Shown in pieces: positions 1 through 9,184 of a stretch of 20,093 nt of DNA (the stretch's first letter is position 1; every line of letters starts with the position of its first letter). The translations under genes and the position numbers were made by a program. Location: positions 1 to 20,093 of the forward strand of contig CALZJV010000200.1 of the NCBI GenBank assembly GCA_945787595.1, given 5' to 3'. The notes below the pieces were generated by a model. It did no database searches, had not been told where the DNA came from, and saw nothing but the letters and a program-made list of their open reading frames with translations. The stretch is from an uncultured Desulfobacterales bacterium (GTDB lineage Bacteria > Desulfobacterota > Desulfobacteria > Desulfobacterales > JAFDCJ01).

Positions 1-2
1 CG

Positions 3-167
3 CTTCGCATCAAAAAAGGAAATGTATGTATCACAAGAGAAGCATTCATGAAAGGTGAATTGTTTAGGATGGGAGAAGAGGTTGGATTGGCAAATCGCAG
101 CCGTTTAGCCGAAGCCGGCATTAAATGGAATTTATCTCATGATGCAGTGACCAATTCTTCGAGTTGA
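3..167 (+). CDS. C-terminal tail of an unidentified protein (5' end outside window)
   Basis: An open frame enters from the left edge and stops with TGA at 165-167, giving 54 visible residues ending in DAVTNSSS. The visible part is mixed charged/hydrophobic (for example REAFMKGELFRMGEE) and looks like ordinary coding sequence, but I see no motif that identifies a family. There is no transmembrane segment or metal-binding pattern in this piece. The start lies upstream of the window. It could equally be a random open frame of 55 codons, so the call rests only on its amino-acid composition and its being open to the edge. Confidence 0.4.
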   Translation, partial: LRIKKGNVCITREAFMKGELFRMGEEVGLANRSRLAEAGIKWNLSHDAVTNSSS

Positions 168-350
168 AGTGATAAAAGACCTTTGATCATAATCCGATAT
201 AGCAAATCCCCCCAAAATTATACATGCCTGAGGAAGTCTTTGAAAAATTAGGCAAATTAGTGTAGCCTGGCGCACGCCTATCCTATCAGCAAGCCGCTTT
301 CGGAAACCGAATTCTTCGGGTGGTTAAAAAATTTTGGAACTCTACCCTAA

Positions 351-620
351 AAAATTAAAATATGGCCGGCTCTGTCACGACGCTGTGAGAATATCATCAC
401 CAAGCTTGATTTTCGTGTTCGTTATGATATAGACGTGGACAAGGTCCGTAAAATTATCAAAAAGATTAACCTACATATAGCACAAGACCCGGAAATGGGA
501 CCCGACCTCCTGGACAAGATTAAGTCTCAGGGAGTTAGGGAATTGGACGACTCAGCCATGATCATGCGGTTGAAGTTTAAGACGATTCCCGGAGGGCAAT
601 TTGTTATCCGAAAAAATTAA
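351..620 (+). pseudogene. MscS-type mechanosensitive channel, C-terminal fragment
   Basis: The frame is open from just after a TAA at 348-350 to a TAA at 618-620 and reads LDFRVRYDIDVDKVRKIIKK, then PELL-like PEMGPDLLDKIKSQGVRELD, then MRLKFKTIPGGQFVIRKN. This matches the cytoplasmic beta/alpha-beta C-terminal domain of MscS-family channels, where a VRY-(D)-x-D-x-x-KVRK helix is followed by KSQGV..LDDSA and a FKTxPG.QF strand. The transmembrane helices and the beta domain are missing, and the usual last helix after QFVIRR is cut off. An ATG at 435 exists, but it is inside the domain and has no clear ribosome binding site. I therefore read this as a decayed remnant rather than a 61-aa gene. 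An in-frame stretch upstream of the TAA (261-347) may be more of the same remnant, but I cannot assign it. Confidence 0.7.
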
Positions 621-683
621 ATAATAAGTATCAATCTGACTAGTTATACGTGAAACCAAAAATTTTAGTGAAAGAATACTAAT

Positions 684-1559
684 ATGTTCAGTACAAAAGA
701 CAACAATATTGACTATGAGAATCCAGTTGAGATTGCCGAAGGGATTTATTGGGTAGGCTTCTATGACACTCACTCTGGTTTGCACTGCAATCCATATCTT
801 ATTATCGAAAACGAAGAGGCCTTGGTGATAGACGGTGGCAGTCGTCCGGATTTTGCTACCGTGATGATGAAAATATTGCAAACAGGTGTGGCTCCTAATC
901 AGATTAAAGCGCTTCTGTATCAGCATTATGATCCTGACCTCTGTGGCAGTATTCCCAATTTCGAAGATATTATAGAAAGCAGCAGCTTAAAAATTATTTC
1001 AGATGAATCGAGTTTGGATTTCATCAGGCACTATTCAGTATCTTCCTTAATGGTTTCAATTGAAGATGTAAATTACCACTATAAGTTTTCCTCAGGGCGA
1101 AAGCTTCAGTTTATAAAAACGCCCTATTCGCATTCGTCAGGTAGTTTTGTTACCTTTGATCAAAAAAGTGGGATGCTTTTTACAAGTGATATTTTTGGCA
1201 GCTATGGCACCGAATGGGAGCTGTTTTTAAAACTAAGGCCAAAGTGTATAGACTGCGTAAATCTTACCCAATGTCCGAGCGATAGAGAAAACTGTCCGAT
1301 CAATGATATATTGAATTTTCATAAAATCATTATGCCTTCCAGAAAAGCCTTAAAATACGCACTTAAAAAAATGTTAGAAGTCCCATTTACTGCAATAGCG
1401 CCACAACATGGAAGTATTATTACCGATAGAAATATAATGAGGTATATTTTCGAGCAACTTATATCCCAAAAAGAAATAGGGATAGACCGTATTATTGAAG
1501 ACGAAAATAGCTTAAATTTTTCAGATCTTAGGGAGCGGTTCGGAAGAGATGAAAATTGA
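684..1559 (+). CDS. ODP/FprA-like diiron metallo-beta-lactamase-fold protein with a four-Cys cluster
   Basis: This 291-aa protein has the metallo-beta-lactamase fold of flavodiiron and ODP (oxygen-binding diiron) proteins but no flavodoxin domain. Candidate ligands are visible in order: H81-x-D83-x-D85 in YQHYDPDLCGS (classical flavodiiron proteins have HxExDH), H150 in TPYSHSSG, D169 in LFTSDIFG and H242 in APQHGSII. The VIDGG strand is at 48-52. Between the D169 and H242 strands lies a cluster C188-x2-C191-x5-C197-x6-C204, possibly a structural zinc or Fe-S site (inference). The family is known to bind O2 or Fe(II) as a sensor. Without a flavin domain, catalytic NO/O2 reduction by this protein alone is unlikely. 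It overlaps the downstream SpoIIE phosphatase gene by 11 nt, which suggests that it is the sensory input for that enzyme. The start at 684 gives the expected N-terminus; an AGTGAAAG sequence precedes it, but there is no strong ribosome binding site. Confidence 0.85.
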   Translation: MFSTKDNNIDYENPVEIAEGIYWVGFYDTHSGLHCNPYLIIENEEALVIDGGSRPDFATVMMKILQTGVAPNQIKALLYQHYDPDLCGSIPNFEDIIESSSLKIISDESSLDFIRHYSVSSLMVSIEDVNYHYKFSSGRKLQFIKTPYSHSSGSFVTFDQKSGMLFTSDIFGSYGTEWELFLKLRPKCIDCVNLTQCPSDRENCPINDILNFHKIIMPSRKALKYALKKMLEVPFTAIAPQHGSIITDRNIMRYIFEQLISQKEIGIDRIIEDENSLNFSDLRERFGRDEN

Positions 1560-2535
1560 AGATTTATTAAGGAACCAGATAAAAAAGTCAGACGCTAAAA
1601 GCCCTCAAAACAATCGGCTTATAAAAGCCCTTTTAGAATATTTGGCTAACCTAAAGGACAACGGCATAAACAGAAGCCTTCTCAGGGAGTTGGTATCTAA
1701 GTATGCCTTAGCAGAAAAGCAGCTCAGAAATCTTAATATTGAACTAATTGAAAAAGAGCGACACCTAGATTTAGACCTCAAAGCTGCAGCTGAAATCCAG
1801 AAAAGCCTGTTACCCCAAAATACTTTTGTAGTGGAAAACTTAGAGATTGCATGGAAATTCGAACCATGTGAACACATGGGGGGTGATATTTTTAATATCT
1901 TCCAGATAGATTCTGAACACTTGGGGATTTACATGCTGGATGTCAGCGGACATGGGGTTCCTGCGGCAATGATAACCGTCTCAGTCTCTCAGTTTTTACA
2001 GCAAAACATAGTCCATTTGATAAAAGACAAACAAAATTCCTCACTAATGGCACCGGCTCAAGTGCTCAATGCTCTTGACAAAGAATTTCCTTTTGAAAGA
2101 TTTAATAACTTTTTTACCATCACGTATCTTATTATCAATACTGAAAGCGGCGACACCATATATAGCAATGCAGGCCACCCATACCCCATTCTTTTACGTA
2201 AGAACAAGACAATAGAACTATTAAATAAGAAAGGGCCCATCATAGGCGCAGGAGACCTTAATCTTTTAGACGACCGGAAAATTCGGTTCGAGGAAGGTCA
2301 GCTTAAAATTGAGCCTGGGGATAAGCTGTTTATTTACACTGACGGAATCGTTGAATATCAGAATCATGACGGGGAATTTTATGGTGACGATCGGTTCTGT
2401 AGAAATTTGAAATTGCCAAAAAATGAATCCGTTTATAATATAGTTGAGCGGTCTATCAACTCTTTGATGGAATTTGGTAATAATATCAGACCTCAGGATG
2501 ATATTACGTTGCTAGGTCTGGAGTTGAAAAATTAG
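1549..2535 (+). CDS. SpoIIE/RsbU-type PP2C serine phosphatase
   Basis: This 328-aa protein has a helical, Lys/Glu-rich N-terminal linker (about 1-85, probable coiled coil around ALAEKQLRNLNIELIEKER) followed by a complete SpoIIE/PP2C phosphatase domain. The linker leads into AAEIQKSLLPQ, the usual entry to RsbU-type domains. Metal-binding residues are in place: GGD at 111-113, DVSGHG at 131-136, TDG at 264-266 and the terminal QDD at 316-318. The NAGHPYP strand at 207-213 is also typical. Such enzymes dephosphorylate STAS-domain anti-sigma antagonists and so switch a sigma factor or other partner. No STAS protein, kinase or PAS/GAF/HAMP sensor is seen in this polypeptide or window. The ATG lies inside the last codons of the ODP gene, so the two are translationally coupled and the ODP protein probably supplies the missing sensor in trans. 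The phosphatase itself looks intact. Confidence 0.9.
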   Translation: MKIEDLLRNQIKKSDAKSPQNNRLIKALLEYLANLKDNGINRSLLRELVSKYALAEKQLRNLNIELIEKERHLDLDLKAAAEIQKSLLPQNTFVVENLEIAWKFEPCEHMGGDIFNIFQIDSEHLGIYMLDVSGHGVPAAMITVSVSQFLQQNIVHLIKDKQNSSLMAPAQVLNALDKEFPFERFNNFFTITYLIINTESGDTIYSNAGHPYPILLRKNKTIELLNKKGPIIGAGDLNLLDDRKIRFEEGQLKIEPGDKLFIYTDGIVEYQNHDGEFYGDDRFCRNLKLPKNESVYNIVERSINSLMEFGNNIRPQDDITLLGLELKN

Positions 2536-2597
2536 GCCGGATTAGAATTTCGTCGGATCATGAAAATGCTAATCTTTATATCATGCCGATTTTTGCA

Positions 2598-2630
2598 TGT
2601 CCGAGTCATTGGACAAATCATTATTTTTTT
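2598..2630 (+). terminator. Weak intrinsic terminator after the ODP/SpoIIE operon
   Basis: TGTCC (2598-2602) pairs with GGACA (2611-2615) around an 8-nt loop and is followed shortly by a run of seven T residues. The stem is only 5 bp, but the site lies about 60 nt after the phosphatase stop, where a terminator is expected. The T-run overlaps the end of the convergent TolC gene. Confidence 0.35.
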
Positions 2631-4255
2631 GACAGTTTGACCGGTTCGCGTCCTGGGGCGGAAATTCCGCGGCGCTCGAGCAGGGATCCGTCCTGCCGGT
2701 AAAGTTCGATCAAGGCCTTGAGGTAGTTGGCCAGGGCTCTGACCTCGGCGATCCGGCTGACCAGCAGATCCCGTTGCGCTTGAGCCACCAGAAAGCTGGT
2801 TGATTTTCCCACGCGCAGTTTCTCGGTTTCGGTCCGGAGTTTTTCCTCGTCGAACATGCGGGTGACTGAGGAGGCCGCAATCTGCTGCTTGGTGCGGTTG
2901 ACTTCGATGTAGGCGGTGCGGACGTCGACTTCCACAAGCTGTGAAAGGTTCTCCAGAGCTTTTTGCGACTGTTCCCGCGTCAGCAGCGCTCGCCGGTCAA
3001 GGGCTTTTGCATCCCGGTTAAAAATAGGATAGTTAAATCTGACGCCTGCCAGGGCGTCATAACTGTCTTTGTTGATATAGCCAATGGAATCGCCAAAGGA
3101 ATTGGCATAGCCGCTTTTGCCGAGGGTGATGAAAAGATCCATTAGGGGCAGCAAACCGTTGCGGGTTATGACAAGCTCCAGATCGCCGCGCAGAATCTCC
3201 AGCCGGGCTTCATTTAGAATCGGGCGCATGCGCCGCGACACACCCACGTGCAGCTTAACGTCTTCCAGCTTGATCTCGGGCAACGTCGGCTGATGGATCA
3301 GATCAACTTCGCGCTGCCAGAGTTCGGGGCCCGCAGGATTTAGCAGCCGCAGCAGTTGCAGGTGAATTGATTCCTTGTTGGCCCGGGCTTCGATGAGCGC
3401 TTGCTCCTGGGATGCCACCTCGGCCTGGACGGCTGCCAATTCAGCTCTGGCCAATCGGCCGACGGCGATCAGTTCTTTGGTTTCGTTAAGCTGCTGGCGG
3501 GCAACCTTGAGCGACTCCTCGACAATTTCGATCTGACGACGGGCCAGGGCATAGTCCCAGTAAGTGCGTTCCACCTCCGCCACCAGAAACTCGGTAAAAC
3601 CCCGCAGCTCATATTCCGACATGCGCGTATCGAGGCGCGCCTGCTGCAGTCGGGCCAGATTCACGTCTGTTCCGTATCCTCTCAGCAGCGCCTGGGTAAC
3701 CGTCATGCCCAGGCGGGTCGTGTAAAAGTTGTCTTCGTAAAGAGATGAGTCATTCACTTGCGTGCCGACTTGCAGGGCGATTGTCGTGCCGGTCGGGAAA
3801 TATTGCTCCAGAGAAATGATGCCTTCGGCGGCATCGGTGGTGAAATCCTCAGTTTCAGATCCCGATCTTGCGAGGCGTTCGCCTTTGACCCTGCCGGCGG
3901 AGACATCCGCGTTTATTGCCGGATCAAAATCAGCTCTTTCCTGATCCTCAAAGGTTTGCTGGATCGAGGGATTCAATCTTTGCACCACCAGCGAGCGGTT
4001 GTTTTCAAGGCAAAGCAATATGGCTTCGGTGATGGTGACTTTTAAGGGTCCCGGCGTCACTATTTGCGCTGCAATCTCCTCGCGTTGTTCGGTAGACTCC
4101 AAGTCCATGTGCACCGCTGTATCGGCAGGCACATTCGGATCTCCCGCTGCGTGGTCAATCCGTTCCTCGATCAGCGTACAGGACGCTATCACCAGCAATA
4201 ACCCGCATGCAGCAAGGAACTCCAGCAGACGATGATAACATCTTGATAACATCAT
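2621..4255 (-). CDS. TolC-family outer-membrane efflux lipoprotein
   Basis: This 544-aa protein starts with a basic n-region, a hydrophobic stretch (LLEFLAACGLLLVIASC) and a lipobox ending at Cys26, so it should be a lipoprotein anchored in the outer membrane like OprM-type channels. The body has the two-repeat outer-membrane efflux (OEP) pattern: an opening helix of the TEAILLCLENNRSL type near residue 76, long amphipathic coiled coils (for example VARQQLNETKELIAVGRLAR and the QAEVASQEQALIEARA stretch) and a second repeat ending around LANYLKALIELYRQDGSLL. The final 20 residues are a short basic tail. It would form the trimeric channel for the divergently encoded MFP/RND pump (4927-9184). 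That divergent layout, rather than the usual co-directional one, means its expression is set separately. Confidence 0.9.
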   Translation of the reverse strand: MMLSRCYHRLLEFLAACGLLLVIASCTLIEERIDHAAGDPNVPADTAVHMDLESTEQREEIAAQIVTPGPLKVTITEAILLCLENNRSLVVQRLNPSIQQTFEDQERADFDPAINADVSAGRVKGERLARSGSETEDFTTDAAEGIISLEQYFPTGTTIALQVGTQVNDSSLYEDNFYTTRLGMTVTQALLRGYGTDVNLARLQQARLDTRMSEYELRGFTEFLVAEVERTYWDYALARRQIEIVEESLKVARQQLNETKELIAVGRLARAELAAVQAEVASQEQALIEARANKESIHLQLLRLLNPAGPELWQREVDLIHQPTLPEIKLEDVKLHVGVSRRMRPILNEARLEILRGDLELVITRNGLLPLMDLFITLGKSGYANSFGDSIGYINKDSYDALAGVRFNYPIFNRDAKALDRRALLTREQSQKALENLSQLVEVDVRTAYIEVNRTKQQIAASSVTRMFDEEKLRTETEKLRVGKSTSFLVAQAQRDLLVSRIAEVRALANYLKALIELYRQDGSLLERRGISAPGREPVKLSKK

Positions 4256-4350
4256 ATCAGATCCTCAGGCACCCCGATCTCGCCGATGGCGGTTGATTTG
4301 GTCTGATTTGTAGGTGTATTTAAAACGCGTTTGTAATACATAGGTTGAGC

Positions 4351-4660
4351 GGTTCAGGGTTCAACGTTCCGGGTTGAAAAACCCCCAAACAGCTAATACC
4401 AAAAGAATTCTGTCTTCATCGTGTTTATAAAGCCGACTCACCCAATGGAGTATGTCGGGTTTTCCGGATCTTGATCAATATTGTTAGCAGTGTCCATCGG
4501 TTGTAACCTTTGAACCCCTGGCCCAGACCTGGCATGTCAAGATGTGGTGATGGCAAGACTATTATAGAGAATGCGAAAACAATATCATAGCCACATCCCG
4601 TCGCGCTCTCCAAGGCGTAGGCTACGAGCCGGAGGCCAGGGCAGGCTTGAACCCTGAACC
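4351..4660. repeat. MITE-like segment bounded by 14-bp inverted repeats
   Basis: GGTTCAGGGTTCAA at 4351-4364 is the exact reverse complement of TTGAACCCTGAACC at 4647-4660. Between them lie about 280 bp with no recognisable gene, including a small perfect palindrome CGTAG-G-CTACG with imperfect extensions CTCC/GGAG (4609-4634). No obvious target-site duplication flanks the pair. GAACC/TGAACC strings are common in intergenic repeats, so the inverted pair may be two independent repeat copies instead of the ends of one element. Confidence 0.4.
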
Positions 4661-4676
4661 TGGAACCGATCAGTTT
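4658..4676 (+). repeat. Interspersed repeat, copy 1
   Basis: ACCTGGAACCGATCAGTTT here is identical over 19 bp to 16089-16107, and the flanks are also similar (CTGA versus CTGG before it, AGGT versus CGGT after it). Both copies are intergenic. It abuts the right end of the inverted-repeat segment, so it may belong to the same repeat family. Confidence 0.6.
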
Positions 4677-4926
4677 AGGTTAGACTATATAGGTTTTTGC
4701 CTCGCGATGACAACCGAAATCTGCTTTGTACAGATAATCCGTCTTTCTGAACACTTGACAGGGAAAAACAGCACCGATGGATCGCCATGTGTACCCATTC
4801 ATCAATCATTTTTTCATTGCAATATCAGCTCTTAAAGTGCATTGTTCCCTGTGTCAGCTATAACAGCAGGTATTGTATAATTGCATTGAAGTATCCATTT
4901 TATTGACGACAGAAAGGGTTTTTACC

Positions 4927-6138
4927 ATGAAATCGGGCGGCCCTAAACTATTTTTTCTAACGGTTTTTATGATTGGAGCGGCAGGATTAGGCTGGTTAAT
5001 TCTGGCACAATTTCAGGAGCGGGCTGGCTCGAGCAAACGCGGAAGGGCTTTGCGACCGGTGCCGGTAGAAGTGGCTCAGATTCAGCGTGGGCCGATCGCG
5101 CTGCAGCGGACATTTAGCGGGGAGTTGGAAGCCTTGGCTGAGTTTGTTGTTGCGCCGAAAGTAAGCGGCCGCGTGGAGCGTGTCATCGTGAATATCGCCG
5201 ATACGGTAAAGCGGGGTCAGGTTGTGGCCGAGCTTGACAATGATGAATATGTCCAGACCGTCGCCCAGGCCCAGGCTGATCTGGAAGTTGCCAGGGCCAA
5301 ACTGTCCGAGGCCAAGAGCGCCCTGGAAATTGCCAAGCGCGAGTTTAAACGCACCGAATCACTTTTAAAGCGTGGGATCGCGTCCGATTCTGAATTCGAT
5401 GCCATCAGGCAGGATCAACTGGCCAAGCAGGCTCAACTTAAAGTCGCTGCGGCCCAGGTAACGAAGGCCGAATCATCGCTGGAATCTGCCAATATCCGGC
5501 TCGGTTATACCAAGGTAACGGCGGGCTGGACCGGCGGTGACGAGCATCGCGTCGTCGCCGAGCGCTACGTGGACGAAGGCCAAACCGTCGCCGCCAATGC
5601 ACCGCTGCTCATGATCGTCGAGTTACATCCGATCATCGGAGTAGTTTTCGTCACCGAGAGAGACTACGCTCACCTAAATCCCGGACAGCTCGTTTCGTTA
5701 ACCACGGACGCCTATCCGGGCGAAGCGTATCCGGGCCGCATCGATCGCATTGCCCCCGTCTTTCGCAAGTCCACCCGGCAAGCGCGGATCGAAATGACCG
5801 TCGACAATCCCCAGCATCGACTCAAACCCGGCATGTTCATCAGGGCCACAGTGGTATTAGCCCAGGTGCCGGAGGCCACCATCGTCCCGGAGCAAGCCTT
5901 AACCAAACGTGATGACAGGAACGGGGTTTTCATCGTAAGTGAGGATGGGCGATCGGTTGCCTGGCGCGAGGTAAAAGCGGGCATCCGCGAAGGCAACCGG
6001 GTACAGGTCGAAGGCCAGGGGCTGTCCGGTCGGGTCGTAACCCTGGGGCAGCAACTGGTAAAGGACGGCTCAGCGATTACGATTCCTGACATGCAAAGTC
6101 AGACATTTAACGGCCGCAGAAAGGTGGACACCCAATGA
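4927..6138 (+). CDS. RND efflux periplasmic adaptor (membrane-fusion protein, AcrA/HlyD family)
   Basis: This 403-aa adaptor bridges an RND pump and a TolC channel. The ATG at 4927 is chosen because AGAAAGGG lies just upstream and the N-terminus is then a short basic leader plus a membrane anchor (LFFLTVFMIGAAGLGWLIL, about 8-26). The TTG-initiated extension to 4873 is not needed. The lipoyl half-motif VAPKVSGRVERVIVNIADTV with RGQVVAELD is followed by a coiled-coil hairpin (about 105-185, EVARAKLSEAKSALEIAKRE and partner), the second lipoyl half with YVDEGQTVAANAPLL, a beta-barrel (VVFVTERDYAHLNPGQLVSL) and the membrane-proximal domain with EQALTKRDDRNGVFIV. It has no lipobox, so it is anchored by the N-terminal helix. 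The stop overlaps the RND start by 4 nt (ATGA), so the two are translationally coupled. Confidence 0.92.
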   Translation: MKSGGPKLFFLTVFMIGAAGLGWLILAQFQERAGSSKRGRALRPVPVEVAQIQRGPIALQRTFSGELEALAEFVVAPKVSGRVERVIVNIADTVKRGQVVAELDNDEYVQTVAQAQADLEVARAKLSEAKSALEIAKREFKRTESLLKRGIASDSEFDAIRQDQLAKQAQLKVAAAQVTKAESSLESANIRLGYTKVTAGWTGGDEHRVVAERYVDEGQTVAANAPLLMIVELHPIIGVVFVTERDYAHLNPGQLVSLTTDAYPGEAYPGRIDRIAPVFRKSTRQARIEMTVDNPQHRLKPGMFIRATVVLAQVPEATIVPEQALTKRDDRNGVFIVSEDGRSVAWREVKAGIREGNRVQVEGQGLSGRVVTLGQQLVKDGSAITIPDMQSQTFNGRRKVDTQ

Positions 6139-9100
6139 ATCTGCCGAGTTTCAGCGTCAAGCGCCCGATTTTCACCACTATGGTGACCCTGATCCTGGTG
6201 ATCCTGGGGGCCGTATCTCTGAGCAGGCTGCAGATCGACATGCTGCCCAACATCGAACTGCCGACGCTGAGCATCCGAACAAATTACGAGGGTGCCAGTC
6301 CCGAGGTTATGGAGCGGCTGGTAACTCAGATTATTGAAGAGATCGTGGCCACGGTGCCCGGGGTAGAGGAAATCACGTCATCATCTTCAGAGGGCCGCAG
6401 CAGGGTGCGTGTCAGTTTCGTGTGGGGTACGGAAATCGACACGGCGGCGATTGACGTTCAGGGCAAACTCGAAGACGAGATCAACGAGTCGTCAGGCCCC
6501 GCATCCGAAAATTCGACATCGCCAGTTTTCCGGTGGTCCTGTTGGGAATTTCCAGCAATCTCGATCCCGTGGAGCTCACGGAACTGATTGAAGTCCAGAT
6601 CCGTTACCGCTTTGCCCGCATTCCGGGCGTGGCACAGGTTGACGTTTGGGGAGGCTTCAACCGCGAGGTCCGGATCGAACTGGATCCTGACCGTATCAAG
6701 GCCGCGGGTCTGCCGCTGGACCAGGTGCTCGATGTGATTCGCGATGCCAACCTCGATCTTCCGGCGGGTAAGATCGAACAGGGACGTTATGAGGTCATGC
6801 TGCGCGCACCGGCCGAGTTTATCAACCTCGATCAGATTCGAGAGACGGTCATCGTCCGGCGCGACGGTGCCGCCATCACGCTGGGGCAAATCGCCGAGGT
6901 CAAAGACACCTATGAGAAGCTGACGCGCATCGTACGCGTTAACGGTGGGCGCGGACTGCGCGTGGCGATTCGCAAACAGGCCAATGCCAATACGGTCGAA
7001 GTGTCCAGGCGTATCCTGGCTGAAATTGAAGCGGTCAACCAGGCCTTTCCTCAGATCAACATTGTCCCGGTCATCAACCAGGGCAATTTCATCGAGCGGT
7101 CCATCGCCAACGTTGCCCGCTCGGTACTTTACGGGGGCGGGCTGGCAATCGTGGTGTTGCTGTTTTTTCTGCGCAACATCCGCAGCACGCTGGTGATTTC
7201 GCTGTCGATCCCGATCTCAATCGTAACCACTTTTGCCTTAATTTTCTTCGGGGGATTCACGCTCAATCTGATGACCTTGGGCGGGCTGGCCCTGGGGGTG
7301 GGTATGATGGTGGACAGCTCCATCGTCGTGCTCGAAAACATCTTCCGCCGCCGCAGTGAGAATGTCGAAGCGCCGCAGCAGGCATCGGTGGAAGGTGCCC
7401 GGGAGGTCGGGACGGCAATCATCGCCAGCACCATCACCACACTGGTAATTTTTCTGCCGTTGGTTTTCGTGCGCGGCGTCTCGGGCATCCTTTTTAAGGA
7501 GTTGGCCTACGTGATCATCTTTGCGCTGATCTGTTCGCTGACGGTGGCGCTGAGTCTGGTGCCGATGCTGGCGTCCAGGCTCCTGACCTCAAGCCATCAG
7601 CGGCTCAAGGAGCCGGTCTCTCCAACCAACCGCTGGGCCGCCGCCGCCAATTCTATCTTTGCAGGTCTCGAAAACGCTTACCTGGATTTGTTGCGCTGGG
7701 TCTTGGGTCATCGCCTGGTCACCGTCTTTGCGGCTGCTGTCGTGCTCGGCGCAAGTCTGCTGCTCTTGCCCCTGATCGGCAGCGAGTTTCTGCCCCCCAG
7801 CGATGAGGGTGAGGTCCGCATCAACGGCAAGATGGAAATCGGTACCCGGCTTGAGCTGGTCGATCGGCAGACCCGCATAATGGAACAGATCATTCAACCG
7901 GCCGTGCCCGAGGCAGTGGCATCGGTGGTCAGTGTCGGCGCCTCCGGCTGGCGGGCTGACGCGGGCGCAGAGGGTGAAATACGTATGTCTCTGCTGCCGG
8001 CCGCCCAACGCGAGCGCTCCAATGTGGAAATCGCCCGAGACCTGCGACGCCGTTTGGACGGCGCCATCCCCGGTATGGAGATCCGTACGCGGGCCCCGCA
8101 GGGTCAGTTTTTACTGGAACGGCTCCTGGGCGGTGACGAGGGGTTAACCATCGAGATCCGCGGCTACGAGCTTGCCACGCTCGACGCACTGGCCGCGAGC
8201 GTTGCGAAGTTGATCGTGGATGTACCGGGCATCACGGACGTTCAGACCAGTCTCGAAGCCGGCATACCGCAGCAGGAAATTCGCGTGAACCGTGACAAAG
8301 TCGCCGATCTCGGTCTGAGCGTTCGCGACGTTACCCGGCTCCTGCAGACCGCGGTGGCCGGTTCCAAAGCCGGCGAGTATCGAACGGGGGGCAATTCCTA
8401 TCGAATTCTGGTGCAACTCAAGGATGCCGAAAAACGCTCCCTAGACGAAATTCTCAACCTTACACTGACAACTGCATCCGGTGAAAAGGTGGCACTGCGC
8501 AACCTTGTCGCGTCCGAATCGAGCCGAGGCCCGATTCTAATCGACCGCAAAGACCAGCAGCGAAGGGTAACGGTCCGCGCCAACGTCGCGGGGCGCGATC
8601 TGGGGTCTGTGGCCTTTGACGCACAGGCGCTGCTGGATCAAATTCCACGTCCGGTCGGCTATGACCTGATGGTTGCCGGAAATTTCGAAGAACAACAAAA
8701 GGCCTCCAGGGAACTGGTCATTTCACTCGTGCTGGCGTTGGTCCTGGTATATATGGTGCTGGCCTGTCAATATGAATCGTTACGGGATCCGCTGGTCGTC
8801 ATGTTTTCCGTTCCTTTGGCAGCGATAGGCGTACTGGTGACGTTGTTTATTACAAAAACGACGCTGAATGTGCAGTCCTACATCGGCTGCATTATGCTGG
8901 GGGGGATCGTGGTCAACAATGCGATTTTGCTGGTGGACCAGGCCGGTCGCTTGGTTCGCGACGGGATGCGCACCCGCGATGCCCTGATCGAGGCCGGTCG
9001 TCGCTTGACCACCATCCTGGGCCTGCTGCCGCTGGCACTCGGTATTGGCGAAGGATCCGACGCCCAGGCCCCGCTGGCAAGGGCGGTTATCGGAGGCCTG

Positions 9101-9184
9101 ACCGGATCGACGCTAATCACGTTGGTACTTATCCCGGTTGTCTATTCATTGTTTCATTCCGATCCCAAAGCGAGTCGCAATTGA
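6135..9184 (+). pseudogene. RND (HAE1/AcrB-type) efflux pump, frame-disrupted by a probable deletion near 6489
   Basis: The protein begins MNLPSFSVKRPIFTTMV and reads in one frame to residue 118 (KLEDEINE, codon 6486-6488). It then continues in another frame from codon 6491 ([19 protein letters not shown]) to the stop at 9182-9184. Spliced together the two parts give about 1015 residues, the normal RND length. Hallmarks present are the IDMLPNIELPT start of the first porter loop, the TM4 motif [19 protein letters not shown] (Asp followed by Ser, not the AcrB Asp-Asp) and the TM10 stretch [18 protein letters not shown] (Asn where AcrB has its Lys); both variants occur in divergent HAE1 pumps. 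Relatives have 4-5 more residues between INE and VRP, so about 13 nt seem to be missing, more than a simple homopolymer error. As written the pump would not be made full length: the first frame stops at 6587 and an internal ATG at 6533 opens the second. It is paired with the upstream adaptor. Confidence 0.88.

Larger units (their letters stand above)
4256..4926. other. Divergent intergenic region of the efflux locus
   Basis: This is a 671-bp gap between the divergent TolC and membrane-fusion genes. It must hold both promoters, but I could not fix a convincing -35/-10 pair for either. Much of it (4351-4676) is repeat-like sequence annotated separately. A 62-codon minus-strand frame at 4425-4613 lies inside that repeat, has no ribosome binding site or recognisable family, and is not called as a gene. 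Confidence 0.6.

Noticed and set aside
4425..4613. 62-codon minus-strand frame
   Set aside because: It lies within the inverted-repeat segment and has no ribosome binding site or family resemblance.
4873..4926. Upstream TTG start for the membrane-fusion protein
   Set aside because: The ATG at 4927 has a ribosome binding site and gives a normal N-terminal anchor; the extension adds an unlikely 18 residues.
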